Source of the DNA: Rhizobium sp. 9140
Lineage (GTDB): Bacteria; Pseudomonadota; Alphaproteobacteria; Rhizobiales; Rhizobiaceae
Direction: 5' to 3'
DNA length: 64,000 nt
Assembly (NCBI RefSeq): GCF_900067135.1
Contig: NZ_FJUR01000001.1
Location: forward strand, 3,041,501 to 3,105,500
The notes beneath the pieces were generated by a model that was not told the origin of the DNA, did not search any database, and worked only from the letters and a program-made list of their open reading frames with translations. Both the position numbers and the translations under genes were made by a program. The stretch's first letter is position 1. Every line of letters begins with the position of its first letter. Below, one piece after another: positions 44,274 through 53,345 of this stretch.

Positions 44274-46625
44274 ATGGACACCTCCACCTTCGAAGAGCGC
44301 AAGACCATCGCAACCACCATTCGCGGCGGTATGCACAAGAACCTGCGCCATGACAGCGCGCACAAGCATGTGGCCGGCAGTGCCGACTATATCGACGATA
44401 TGCCCGAGCCGGCGGGGACTTTACATGCGGCCCTCGGCCTGACCGACCGCGCCCATGCCGAGATCGTCTCGATGGATCTCGGCGCCGTGGAAGCCTATCC
44501 CGGCGTCGTCTGCGTTCTCACCGCGCGCGACATGCCCCATTCCAACGACATCAGCCCCAGCCACCTCGATGACGAACCGGTGCTGGCGGAGGGTCGCGTC
44601 GAGTTCCACGGTCAGGCTGCATTCGCCGTCATTGCCGAAACGCGCGACGCCGCCCGCCGGGCCACCCGCCTTGCCAGCATCGTCTACAACGACCTGCCGC
44701 ACGCCATCGACGTCATCCAGGCGCGCGAGGCCGGCGGCAAGCTGGTGACCAAGCCGCTGACGCTTTCGCGCGGCGATGCCGCGCACGAAATGCCGAACGC
44801 GCCGCGCCGCGTGAAGGGCGAAATGCGCATCGGCGGGCAGGAGCACTTCTATCTCGAAAGCCACATCGCCTTTGCCATTCCCGGCGAGGACGACGATATC
44901 ACCGTCTGGTCCTCGACCCAGCATCCGAGCGAGGTCCAGCACATGGTCGCGCATGTGCTCGGGGTCCCCTCCAACGCGGTCACCGTGCAGGTTCGCCGCA
45001 TGGGCGGCGGCTTCGGCGGCAAGGAGACGCAGGGCAACCAGTTCGCCGCCATCGCGGCCGTTGCAGCCAAGAAGCTGAACCGTCCGGTGAAATTCCGCCC
45101 CGACCGCGACGAGGACATGGCCTGCACCGGCAAGCGTCACGATTTCCTCGTCGAATACGAGGTCGGCTTCGACGATGACGGCCGCATTCATGCCGTGGAC
45201 GCAACCTTCGCTGCCCGCTGCGGCTACTCCTCCGACCTGTCCGGCCCGGTCACAGACCGCGCCCTCTTCCACGCGGATGGCGCCTATTTCTATCCGCACG
45301 TGCGCCTGACCTCCGAACCTCTGAAGACCAACACCGTCTCCAACACCGCCTATCGCGGCTTTGGCGGGCCGCAGGGCATCGTCGGTGCCGAACGCATGAT
45401 CGAGGAGATCGCCTATGCGCTCGGCAAGGACACGCTGGATATCCGCAAGCTGAACTTCTACGGCGAAAAAGGCTCCGGCCGCGATCTCACCCCCTATCAC
45501 CAACAGGTCGAGGACAACATCATCAGCAAGCTGGTGGCGGACCTTGAGGAAAGTGCCGACTACCGGAAGCGCCGCGCCGATATTCTCGCTTTCAACGCGG
45601 GCAGCCGCATCATCCGCAAGGGCATCGCGCTGACGCCGGTCAAGTTCGGCATCTCCTTCACCATGACCGCCTTCAATCAGGCGGGCGCTCTGGTCCATGT
45701 CTATCAGGACGGCTCGATCCACCTGAACCATGGCGGCACGGAGATGGGCCAGGGGCTCTACACCAAGATCGCGCAGGTGCTGGCGGACAGCTTCCAGGTC
45801 GATATCGACCGCGTGAAGATCACCGCGACCACGACGGGCAAGGTGCCGAACACATCGGCCACCGCCGCCTCCTCCGGCACCGACCTCAACGGCATGGCTG
45901 CGGCCGATGCCGCCCGCCAGATCAAGGAACGTCTCGTCGCTTTTGCGGCCGAACGCTGGCAGACGACGCCGGACAAGGTCTCCTTCGTGCCGAACCATGT
46001 TCTCATCGGCGAGGAGCGCGTCCCCTTCAACGACCTCGTCAAGCAAGCCTATTTCGCCCGCATCCAGCTGTCCGCCGCCGGCTTCTACAAGACGCCGAAA
46101 ATCCACTGGGACCGCAACACCGGGCGCGGTACCCCTTTCTACTACTTCGCCTATGGCGCTGCCGTCTCGGAGGTCTCGATCGATACGTTGACCGGCGAAT
46201 ACATGGTCGAGCGGGTGGACGTGCTCCACGATGTCGGCCGCTCGCTCAACCCGGCGATCGATATCGGGCAGATCGAAGGCGGCTTCGTGCAGGGCATGGG
46301 CTGGCTGACGACGGAAGAGCTCTGGTGGGACGACAAAGGCCGGCTGCGCACCCATGCGCCCTCGACCTACAAGATACCTCTCGCCTCCGACCGCCCGAAG
46401 ATCTTCAACGTCAAACTGGCGGAGTGGAGCGAAAACGGCGAGGAGACCATAGGCCGCTCCAAGGCCGTTGGCGAGCCGCCGTTCAACCTGCCGATCTCGG
46501 TGCTGGAAGCCATCTCCATGGCGGTCGCAAGCGTCGGCGAGTATCGTCAGTGCCCCCGCCTCGATGCACCGGCCACGCCGGAACGCGTGCTGATGGCCGT
46601 CGAACGGATGCGTGCCGCCTCATGA
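44274..46625 (+). CDS. xdhB: Xanthine dehydrogenase, large (molybdopterin) subunit
   Basis: A 783-residue molybdenum cofactor subunit. Key segments are HDSAHKHVAGSADYIDD at the N-terminus, RRMGGGFGGKETQ, NTAYRGFGGPQG with the substrate Arg, GGTEMGQGLYTK, and SKAVGEPPFNLP with the catalytic Glu. ATG 44274 has AGGA at 6 bases; the frame opens at 44196 but the extra 26 residues are not family-like. It follows xdhA by 79 bases and overlaps xdhC by 4. Confidence 0.97.
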   Translation: MDTSTFEERKTIATTIRGGMHKNLRHDSAHKHVAGSADYIDDMPEPAGTLHAALGLTDRAHAEIVSMDLGAVEAYPGVVCVLTARDMPHSNDISPSHLDDEPVLAEGRVEFHGQAAFAVIAETRDAARRATRLASIVYNDLPHAIDVIQAREAGGKLVTKPLTLSRGDAAHEMPNAPRRVKGEMRIGGQEHFYLESHIAFAIPGEDDDITVWSSTQHPSEVQHMVAHVLGVPSNAVTVQVRRMGGGFGGKETQGNQFAAIAAVAAKKLNRPVKFRPDRDEDMACTGKRHDFLVEYEVGFDDDGRIHAVDATFAARCGYSSDLSGPVTDRALFHADGAYFYPHVRLTSEPLKTNTVSNTAYRGFGGPQGIVGAERMIEEIAYALGKDTLDIRKLNFYGEKGSGRDLTPYHQQVEDNIISKLVADLEESADYRKRRADILAFNAGSRIIRKGIALTPVKFGISFTMTAFNQAGALVHVYQDGSIHLNHGGTEMGQGLYTKIAQVLADSFQVDIDRVKITATTTGKVPNTSATAASSGTDLNGMAAADAARQIKERLVAFAAERWQTTPDKVSFVPNHVLIGEERVPFNDLVKQAYFARIQLSAAGFYKTPKIHWDRNTGRGTPFYYFAYGAAVSEVSIDTLTGEYMVERVDVLHDVGRSLNPAIDIGQIEGGFVQGMGWLTTEELWWDDKGRLRTHAPSTYKIPLASDRPKIFNVKLAEWSENGEETIGRSKAVGEPPFNLPISVLEAISMAVASVGEYRQCPRLDAPATPERVLMAVERMRAAS

Positions 46626-47446
46626 AATATGTCGTCGGCAGCCTGCAGGCATTTCTCGCCCGCGAGGCACATATCGTCTGGATCGACGTTTCGGAAACGC
46701 GCGGCTCGACCCCGCGCGAGACCGGCGCCTTCATGCTCGTCTCGCCCACCGACAGCCACGGCACCGTCGGCGGCGGGCAGATGGAGCATATGGCGATCGA
46801 TCACGCCCGCAACATGCTGGCGGGCATGACGGCCGAGACGCGTCTCGACATCCCGCTCGGGCCTGAGATCGGACAATGCTGCGGCGGCCGCGTTGCGCTT
46901 TCCTTCCGCCCGCTCGACGCATCGGCGCGGGACGACCTCGATGCCATGCTGCAAGCCCGCGTCGACGGCTTTCCGGAGGTCTGGTTGTTCGGCGGCGGTC
47001 ATGTCGGCCGGGCGCTGGCCGATGCGCTGGTGCTCCTGCCGGTACGCACCATCGCGGTGGAGACGCGCGGCACCGAACTCGACTTGATGTCGTCGCGCGC
47101 CAGCCACCGCCTGACGGCTATGCCGGAAGCCCTCGTGAAGGACATAGCCCCCGGCAGCGCCGTCATCATTCTCACGCATGACCATGCATTGGATTTTCTG
47201 ATCGCTCGGGAAGCCCTCTCCCGCACGGACCTCGCCTATACCGGTATGATCGGCTCGAAGACCAAACGCGCGACCTTCGCCAGCTGGGCGCGCGACGAAG
47301 GGCTTGATGACGCCGCCCTCTCCCGCCTCGTCCTGCCCATCGGCGGCAAGACCGTGAGCGACAAGCGCCCCGCCGTGATCGCAGCGATGACGGTGGCCGA
47401 AGTGCTGGCCGCGCTCGACGCCTACTGGCGCACCGCCGGCTCGTAG
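46622..47446 (+). CDS. xdhC: Xanthine dehydrogenase accessory protein XdhC
   Basis: Binds the molybdenum cofactor, helps its sulfuration and inserts it into XdhB. Encodes 274 residues: N-terminal VSETRGSTPRETGAFMLV and GTVGGGQMEH, IGQCCGGRVALSF with the Cys pair, the Rossmann GGGHVGRALA, and GMIGSKTKRATF toward the end. The start overlaps the xdhB stop (ATGA), so the two are translationally coupled. Confidence 0.95.
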   Translation: MKYVVGSLQAFLAREAHIVWIDVSETRGSTPRETGAFMLVSPTDSHGTVGGGQMEHMAIDHARNMLAGMTAETRLDIPLGPEIGQCCGGRVALSFRPLDASARDDLDAMLQARVDGFPEVWLFGGGHVGRALADALVLLPVRTIAVETRGTELDLMSSRASHRLTAMPEALVKDIAPGSAVIILTHDHALDFLIAREALSRTDLAYTGMIGSKTKRATFASWARDEGLDDAALSRLVLPIGGKTVSDKRPAVIAAMTVAEVLAALDAYWRTAGS

Positions 47447-47634
47447 CGCGGATCGCGGCCATCGAGAAAGCCGAGATCGCGCTGGAGATGCAGTGGCATG
47501 CCCTCCAGATCCAGCCGTGGATATCGCGCCGGCAGGAGCCGCGCGAACACCGCCCGCAGACGCCGCAGGGCATGGCCGAGCCCGCAAGTTTTCCGCGTAG
47601 GAAGAAGGACGGGTCGTGTCATCTGCAAGCTCAT
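47422..47634 (-). CDS. Small hypothetical protein, DUF1127-like C-terminus
   Basis: A 70-codon frame on the minus strand. Its end is antisense to the last 25 bases of xdhC and its start is divergent from the LysR gene. The segment ALRRLRAVFARLLPARYP is Arg-rich, and the ending LHLQRDLGFLDGRDPRYEP recalls small Arg-rich rhizobial proteins with an RDLGL/RDIGL motif. No ribosome binding site is evident; a second ATG at 47622 is possible. It may be a genuine small gene or a chance frame. Confidence 0.4.
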   Translation of the reverse strand: MSLQMTRPVLLPTRKTCGLGHALRRLRAVFARLLPARYPRLDLEGMPLHLQRDLGFLDGRDPRYEPAVRQ

Positions 47635-47731
47635 GGCATCACCATTCGGTCAGGAGTGGCTTGCATCATCGGCCTGCGCATGGTCGAAATCCAATCGAAC
47701 ATTCGCCTGATGCCATCAAGAGACCTGATCC

Positions 47732-48628
47732 ATGAAGATGTCCCGACAGTTCCCGCTGAACGCCCTGCGCGTCTTCGAGGCTGTCGCACGCCTGTCGAGC
47801 TTCACCCGCGCCGGCGAGGAACTCGGCCTCACCCAGACGGCCGTCAGCTATCAGATCAAGCTGCTCGAGGAGAATATCGGCGAACCCCTCTTCCTGCGCC
47901 GCCCGCGCCAGATCACGTTGACGGAGACGGGGGAACGGCTGCTGCCGAAGGTCGCCCAAGGGTTCGATCTTCTGGGAGAGGCCGTGGTGGCGGCGCGGCG
48001 CGCATCGAGCGAAATCCTCATCCTGCATTCCACGCCCACCTTCGCCCAGCAATGGCTGACCCGGCGCCTCGGCACCTTTCAGTTCCGGCACCCGCAAATC
48101 GCCGTGCGACTCGTCACCGGCGCCCGCATGATCGATTTCCAGACAGAGAACGCCGACATCGCCATCCGCTGGGGTACGGGCGATTGGCCGGGCCTGATCA
48201 GCCACCACATCATGCGCCTCGACTTCGCGCCCATCCTCAGCCCGGAGCTTGCCAAAGCCCATGGCGGCATCTGCGCGCCCGCCGATCTTCTGAAACTGCC
48301 GCTCATCAGTCCATCCGATCCGTGGTGGAAACAATGGTTCACGGCTGCCGGCGTCGCCGATCCGAAACTCGACACCCTCACGCCGAACGATTTCGGCGTC
48401 CAGACCTTCGATGCGGCGGCAGCCATGGCCGGACAGGGCGTCGCCATCGTCAACCCCGCCCACTACGCGGACGACATCGCCGCCGGTCGCCTCCTCGTTC
48501 CCTTCGATATCCTCTGCAACGACGGACGGAACTACTGGCTCGCCTACGCCGAAAGCCGCCGCAACGTTCCCAAGATTCGCGCTTTCCGCGACTGGGTTCT
48601 GGAGGAGTTTGCCGGGGCTCAGGCGTAA
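47732..48628 (+). CDS. LysR-family transcriptional regulator, GcvA-like
   Basis: A 298-residue protein with the LysR helix-turn-helix (PLNALRVFEAVARLSSFTRAGEEL in part, then TQTAVSYQIKLLEE). The effector domain has ILHSTPTFAQQWLTRRLGTFQ and RWGTGDWPGL, the pattern of the GcvA subgroup. It lies between xdhC and the puuD/guaD genes, so control of purine or amine catabolism is likely, but the ligand is unknown. An inverted repeat ATGGCATCA/TGATGCCAT (47633-47641 and 47708-47716) lies before its start. Confidence 0.88.
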   Translation: MKMSRQFPLNALRVFEAVARLSSFTRAGEELGLTQTAVSYQIKLLEENIGEPLFLRRPRQITLTETGERLLPKVAQGFDLLGEAVVAARRASSEILILHSTPTFAQQWLTRRLGTFQFRHPQIAVRLVTGARMIDFQTENADIAIRWGTGDWPGLISHHIMRLDFAPILSPELAKAHGGICAPADLLKLPLISPSDPWWKQWFTAAGVADPKLDTLTPNDFGVQTFDAAAAMAGQGVAIVNPAHYADDIAAGRLLVPFDILCNDGRNYWLAYAESRRNVPKIRAFRDWVLEEFAGAQA

Positions 48629-48658
48629 CGATTGCGGTAACCCGGCTCCAGTTAAACC

Positions 48659-48688
48659 TTGACGATTTTTGTATTTTACGTATTTTAC
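48659..48688 (+). promoter_or_regulatory. Promoter and tandem 9-bp repeat of the Phd/PemK unit
   Basis: TTGACG (48659-48664), 16 bases, then TATTTT (48681-48686) form a promoter. Two head-to-tail copies of GTATTTTAC (48671-48679 and 48680-48688) cover the spacer and -10. This is a natural place for the antitoxin to bind and repress. Confidence 0.6.
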
Positions 48689-48706
48689 ACAGAACGGGAG
48701 ATATCG

Positions 48707-48961
48707 ATGTCCGAGGCTCTGAAAATACCAGCGACCGTCTTTTCTCGCAGCTTTGCGCGCTATCAGGACGAGGCCATTACCGAAAAGATGATCGAAATCA
48801 CCAGCCATGGCCGGGTCGTCGGTGGCTATCTCTCAGCTAGTGAGCTTGAGCACTACAAAAGACTGAAGCGCCGGGAGCGCGAAGTACTCATCGTCGGCGA
48901 GCTGGACGATGAAACACTATCGGATCTCGAGAGTGCGCGCTATGGCATTTCACCGGCGTGA
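48707..48961 (+). CDS. Phd-like antitoxin of a PemK/MazF-type pair
   Basis: An 84-residue protein. IPATVFSRSFARYQDEAI and EITSHGRVVGGYLSASELEHY resemble the Phd/YefM N-terminal DNA-binding fold. The acidic C-terminus (LDDETLSDLESARYG) should bind the toxin. ATG 48707 has GGGAG at 7 bases. The toxin gene overlaps by 4 bases (GTGA), and a tandem repeat covers the promoter, both typical of an autoregulated toxin-antitoxin unit. Confidence 0.82.
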   Translation: MSEALKIPATVFSRSFARYQDEAITEKMIEITSHGRVVGGYLSASELEHYKRLKRREREVLIVGELDDETLSDLESARYGISPA

Positions 48962-49401
48962 AATTACCGGCCCCTGCACCGGGTCTGGTGGTTCGATATG
49001 CCTTCCTCTGGAAAGAGGATCACGACAAAGGCAGATACGAAGCAGCCAAGGACAGACCCTGCGCCATCGTTCTAGCGGCAAATCTCCGGGAAACGGCAGA
49101 AATCCAGATCGTTGTCGTACCTATAACGCATTCCGCGCCCGCACCTGAAGAGGTATCGGCATCGCTCGAAATGCCCCGCGCGGTCGCTCGGACCCTGGGA
49201 CTGGACGGTGGCAGGCATTGGGTACGGCTAACGCAGCTCAACCGCTTCATTTGGCCCGGTTACGATTTACGCCCGAGACCGGATGTCCCAGAGCGTGTCG
49301 ATTACGGGTTCATTCCAGAAGCGTTCTTCAAGCGCATCAAATCGGCCATTCTGGCCGAAAATAAGAGGAAGAAGCTCTCGTTCACCCCACGGGACGAGTG
49401 A
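48958..49401 (+). CDS. PemK/MazF-like toxin
   Basis: A 147-residue protein. GLVVRYAFLWKEDHDKGRYE (part), KDRPCAIVLAA and VVVPITHSAP match the plasmid-maintenance PemK-like group related to MazF endoribonucleases. The GTG start at 48958 overlaps the antitoxin stop. It lies inside the purine region between the LysR regulator and puuD, on the same strand, without evident link to purine metabolism. Confidence 0.82.
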   Translation: MKLPAPAPGLVVRYAFLWKEDHDKGRYEAAKDRPCAIVLAANLRETAEIQIVVVPITHSAPAPEEVSASLEMPRAVARTLGLDGGRHWVRLTQLNRFIWPGYDLRPRPDVPERVDYGFIPEAFFKRIKSAILAENKRKKLSFTPRDE

Positions 49402-49575
49402 TCCCGCCCCCCCCTGCAACGCCGCTGCGTTAGCAACTGACGTCCTCAATCCCCCGCCATATCGCGCTCGCCACCAAATATCTTGTCGAGCACGCCGATC
49501 TTTGAGAAAGCGCCCCTTCCCTCGCCCTGAAAATTCTCGCAATGTGACAGGCGGGGGGCATGAAAGGGGACAGGA

Positions 49576-50802
49576 ATGTACGAATACGCGATCGTCTGGG
49601 AGTGGCTGGCCTTCGCCGTGCGCTGGCTGCACGTGATCACAGCGATCGCCTGGATCGGGTCCTCCTTCTATTTCATCGCGCTCGATCTCGGACTGGTCAA
49701 GCGGCCGCATCTGCCGGTCGGGGCCTATGGCGAGGAATGGCAGGTCCATGGCGGCGGGTTCTACCATATCCAGAAATACCTCGTTGCCCCGGCCATGATG
49801 CCGGAGCACCTGACCTGGTTCAAATGGGAGGCCTACACCACCTGGCTGTCGGGCTTCGCCCTCCTCTGTCTGGTCTATTACGGCGGTGCGGACCTGTTCC
49901 TCGTCGATCGCCATGTGCTCGATATCTCCTCCACCACCGCGATCCTCCTGTCGCTCGCATCGCTCGGCATCGGCTGGCTCTTCTACGACCTGCTCTGCAA
50001 GTCGCCCCTCGGCAAGAACACCTGGACGCTGATGGGCCTGCTCTATGTGGCGCTGGTGGCCATGGCCTGGGGCTACACGCAGATCTTTACCGGTCGCGCC
50101 GCCTTCCTCCATCTCGGCGCGTTCACCGCCACCATCATGTCGGCCAACGTCTTCTTCATCATCATGCCCAACCAGCGCATCGTGGTGGCGGACCTGATCG
50201 CCGGGCGCACGCCAGATCCGAAATATGGCGCGATCGCCAAGCAGCGCTCGCTGCACAACAACTACCTGACGCTGCCGGTCATCTTCTTCATGCTGTCGAA
50301 CCACTACCCGCTGGCTTTCGCCACGGCCTATAGCTGGATCATCGCGGCGCTCGTCTTCCTCATGGGCGTCACCATCCGCCACTGGTTCAACACCACACAT
50401 GCCCGCAAGGGCCGCCCGACATGGACGTGGCTCGTTACGGTCCTTCTCTTCATCCTCATCATGTGGCTCTCGACGGCGCCGAAACTGCCCGGCACGGCCG
50501 CCGTCTCACCCGCCTTCACCCGCTTCGCCGAGAACGCCCATTTTCCCGCCGTACGCGACACGGTCTCGACCCGCTGCTCCATGTGTCATGCCGCCGAACC
50601 GGTCTATGAGGGTCTCGTGCGGGCGCCGAAGGGCGTGATGCTGGAGAATGACGGCGAGATCGCAGCCCATGCCCGCGAGATCTACCTTCAGGCCGGCCGC
50701 AGCCACGCCATGCCGCCCGGCAACCTCACCGACATGACGGCCGACGAACGGGCGCTGATCGCCGCCTGGTTCGAAAGCGCCGCGGGAACCACCACACGAT
50801 GA
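49576..50802 (+). CDS. puuD: Urate hydroxylase PuuD (membrane-bound, cytochrome c domain)
   Basis: Oxidises urate to 5-hydroxyisourate, replacing soluble uricase. Encodes 408 residues. The first ~300 carry eight or so membrane helices with conserved His (RWLHVITAIAWIGSSFYF, GGGFYHIQKY, MSANVFFIIMPNQR). A C-terminal c-type cytochrome domain has CSMCH and MPPGN as the distal ligand region. Electrons presumably enter the respiratory chain. ATG 49576 follows GGGGACAGGA. It overlaps guaD by 4 bases. Confidence 0.95.
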   Translation: MYEYAIVWEWLAFAVRWLHVITAIAWIGSSFYFIALDLGLVKRPHLPVGAYGEEWQVHGGGFYHIQKYLVAPAMMPEHLTWFKWEAYTTWLSGFALLCLVYYGGADLFLVDRHVLDISSTTAILLSLASLGIGWLFYDLLCKSPLGKNTWTLMGLLYVALVAMAWGYTQIFTGRAAFLHLGAFTATIMSANVFFIIMPNQRIVVADLIAGRTPDPKYGAIAKQRSLHNNYLTLPVIFFMLSNHYPLAFATAYSWIIAALVFLMGVTIRHWFNTTHARKGRPTWTWLVTVLLFILIMWLSTAPKLPGTAAVSPAFTRFAENAHFPAVRDTVSTRCSMCHAAEPVYEGLVRAPKGVMLENDGEIAAHAREIYLQAGRSHAMPPGNLTDMTADERALIAAWFESAAGTTTR

Positions 50803-52109
50803 CATCTACGCTTCTTCGCGGCCGCACGCTGACATTCCGCCGCCGCCCTTTGTCGATGGACGACGCACAGGCCTATATCTACGAAACCGACGGCGCCCTG
50901 CTGCTGCGCGATGACCTGATCGTTGCGAACGGAGCCTATGCGACCGTTCGCGAGCAGGCACCGGAAGATGTCATCGAGATAGACCACAGGCCACACCTCA
51001 TCCTTCCCGGTTTCATCGATACCCATGTCCATTTTCCGCAAATGCAGGTCATCGGCTCCTACGCTGCCAACTTGCTGGAATGGCTGAACACCTACACCTT
51101 CCCGGAAGAATGCCGCTTTGTGGAAACAGCGCATGCGGAGCGCATCGCGGTGCATTTCTTCGACGAGATGATCCGCCACGGCACGACGACGGCGGTCGCC
51201 TATTGCTCCGTCCACAAGACCTCAGCCGATGCGTTTTTCGCGGAAGCGATGAAGCGCGACATGCGCATGGTCGCCGGCAAGGTGATGATGGACCGCAATG
51301 CCCCACAGGGCCTGCTCGACACGCCCGAGATGGGCTATGACGAGACCCGCGCCGTCATCGCCCAATGGCACGGCAAGGGCCGAAACCACGTCGCCATCAC
51401 GCCCCGCTTTGCCATCACCTCGACGCCGGAGCAGATGTCGGCCGCACAAGCGCTCGCCGCCGAATTCCCGGACCTGCACATCCAGACGCATCTGTCCGAA
51501 AACCGCGACGAGATCGATTATACCCTCTCGCTCTACCCGAACGCTGCCGATTACACCGACGTCTATGCAAACTACGGCCTGATGGGACAGAAATCCCTGT
51601 TCGGTCACGCCATTCACCTGTCGCAGCGCGAGCGGGATGCGATGAGCGAGACAGGCTCCATCGCCGTGCACTGTCCCACATCCAACCTTTTCCTCGGCTC
51701 CGGCCTGTTTCCCCTGAAGGAACTGGAGCGGCGGGAAAAACCTGTGCGCATTTCGGTCGCCTCCGATATCGGCGGGGGATCGAGCTATTCTATGCTGCGC
51801 ACCATGGACGAGGCCTACAAGATCCAGCAATTGCTGGGCGAGCGGCTGAACCCGTTCGACAGCTATTACTACCTGACGCTCGGCAATGCCGAGGCCCTGT
51901 CCCTGTCGGAGCGCATCGGCACGCTGGAGGCGGGAACCGACGCCGACCTCATCGTGCTCGACATGGCGGCAACGCCGGCCATGACGCTGAAAGCCGAGGT
52001 CGTCACCTCCCTGTCCGACGAACTGTTCCTGCTCCAGACCATGGGCGACGACCGCGCCGTGGTGGAAACCTACATTGCCGGGCGCGCGGCAAAAAGCACA
52101 TTGCGTTGA
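50799..52109 (+). CDS. guaD: Guanine deaminase
   Basis: Converts guanine to xanthine. Encodes 436 residues of the amidohydrolase fold: LPGFIDTHVHFPQMQ (metal His pair), TYTFPEECRF, the HGTTTAVAYCSVH segment, IQTHLSENRDEI, FGHAIHLS and ASDIGGGSSYSML. Start ATG overlaps the puuD stop (ATGA). Its product feeds XdhAB, whose product feeds PuuD, so the pair is logical. Confidence 0.95.
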   Translation: MTSTLLRGRTLTFRRRPLSMDDAQAYIYETDGALLLRDDLIVANGAYATVREQAPEDVIEIDHRPHLILPGFIDTHVHFPQMQVIGSYAANLLEWLNTYTFPEECRFVETAHAERIAVHFFDEMIRHGTTTAVAYCSVHKTSADAFFAEAMKRDMRMVAGKVMMDRNAPQGLLDTPEMGYDETRAVIAQWHGKGRNHVAITPRFAITSTPEQMSAAQALAAEFPDLHIQTHLSENRDEIDYTLSLYPNAADYTDVYANYGLMGQKSLFGHAIHLSQRERDAMSETGSIAVHCPTSNLFLGSGLFPLKELERREKPVRISVASDIGGGSSYSMLRTMDEAYKIQQLLGERLNPFDSYYYLTLGNAEALSLSERIGTLEAGTDADLIVLDMAATPAMTLKAEVVTSLSDELFLLQTMGDDRAVVETYIAGRAAKSTLR

Positions 52110-52130
52110 CTGGTCAATTTTATTGACCAG
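52110..52130. promoter_or_regulatory. Operator-like palindrome upstream of lldD
   Basis: CTGGTCAA (52110-52117) and TTGACCAG (52123-52130) with a TTTTA spacer form a perfect inverted repeat. It starts directly after the guaD stop. The TGGTC...GACCA pattern resembles sites of FadR-subfamily GntR regulators such as LldR, which would fit control of a lactate/hydroxy-acid dehydrogenase. No GntR gene is in the window. Confidence 0.6.
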
Positions 52131-52204
52131 ATGGACCGCAACCGCTTAACGACAGCGCTCCCGCGTGATAGGAGGAAAGCGACACCCCACTGCGGAGCTT
52201 GCCC

Positions 52205-53338
52205 ATGCCGTCCCTCGAAATCAGCGACCTCAAAGCTCTGGCCAAGCGCCGCGTGCCGAAAATGTTCTTCGACTACGCCGATAGTGGCGCCTGGACCGAA
52301 GGCACCTATCGCGCCAACGAGGCGGACTACCACACGATCAAGCTGCGCCAGCGTGTGCTGGTCGATATGACCAACCGCTCGCTGGCCACCACCATGATCG
52401 GGCAAAAGGTCTCGATGCCGGTCGCCCTCTCCCCAACGGGCTTGACCGGCATGCAGCATGCCGATGGCGAGATGCTGGCGGCACAGGCAGCGGAAGAGTT
52501 CGGCGTGCCGTTCACGCTTTCGACCATGAGCATCTGCTCGATCGAGGACGTGGCCTCGGTGACGACCAAACCGTTCTGGTTCCAGCTCTACGTGATGAAG
52601 GACCGGGATTTCGTCCGCAATCTCATCGAGCGCGCCAAGGCTGCGAAATGCTCGGCGCTGGTGCTGACGCTCGACCTGCAGATCCTCGGGCAGCGTCACA
52701 AGGATCTGCGCAACGGTCTCTCGGCGCCGCCGAAATTCACGCCGAAACATATCTGGCAGATGGCAACGCGCCCTGGCTGGTGCCTGAAAATGCTGCAAAC
52801 CCAGCGGCGCGGCTTCGGCAATATCGTCGGTCACGCCAAGAACGTCTCGGATCTCTCCTCCCTGTCCGCCTGGACGGCCGAGCAATTCGACCCGAAACTT
52901 TCCTGGGACGACGTCGCCTGGATCAAACAGCTCTGGGGCGGTCCGCTGATTCTGAAGGGCATCCTCGATCCGGAAGATGCCCGCATGGCGGCAAAGACCG
53001 GCGCGGATGCGATCATCGTTTCCAACCATGGCGGACGGCAACTCGATGGCGCGGCGTCCTCGATTTCAATGCTGCCCCGCATCGTCGATGCGGTCGGCGG
53101 CGACATCGAAATCCATATAGACGGCGGCATCCGCTCGGGACAGGATATCCTCAAGGCCGTGGCCCTCGGCGCGCGCGGCACCTATATCGGCCGCCCGTTT
53201 CTTTACGGTCTGGGCGCCGGCGGCAAGACCGGCGTACTGCTGGCGCTCGACATCCTGCGCAAGGAACTCGACATCACCATGGCGCTCTGCGGCAAGCGCG
53301 ACATCCTCGACGTCAACAGGGATATCCTCGATACCTGA
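52205..53338 (+). CDS. lldD: FMN-dependent alpha-hydroxy-acid dehydrogenase (L-lactate dehydrogenase type)
   Basis: A 377-residue TIM-barrel flavoenzyme that oxidises L-lactate or a related 2-hydroxy acid. Signatures are KRRVPKMFFDYADSGAW, SPTGLTGMQHADGE, QLYVMKDR, the active-site SNHGGRQLDGA with the catalytic His, and HIDGGIRSGQD. ATG 52205 has GGAG at 7 bases; a TTG at 52199 is in frame. The gene lies between guaD and the oppositely oriented uraH group. It may use a hydroxy acid such as glycolate or lactate, but a purine link is only positional. Confidence 0.9.
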   Translation: MPSLEISDLKALAKRRVPKMFFDYADSGAWTEGTYRANEADYHTIKLRQRVLVDMTNRSLATTMIGQKVSMPVALSPTGLTGMQHADGEMLAAQAAEEFGVPFTLSTMSICSIEDVASVTTKPFWFQLYVMKDRDFVRNLIERAKAAKCSALVLTLDLQILGQRHKDLRNGLSAPPKFTPKHIWQMATRPGWCLKMLQTQRRGFGNIVGHAKNVSDLSSLSAWTAEQFDPKLSWDDVAWIKQLWGGPLILKGILDPEDARMAAKTGADAIIVSNHGGRQLDGAASSISMLPRIVDAVGGDIEIHIDGGIRSGQDILKAVALGARGTYIGRPFLYGLGAGGKTGVLLALDILRKELDITMALCGKRDILDVNRDILDT

Positions 53339-53345
53339 AGCCTGT

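Noticed and set aside
47633..47716. A 9-bp inverted repeat ATGGCATCA/TGATGCCAT before the LysR gene
   Set aside because: The arms are 66 bases apart and do not fit a T-N11-A LysR site; kept only as a remark in the LysR entry.
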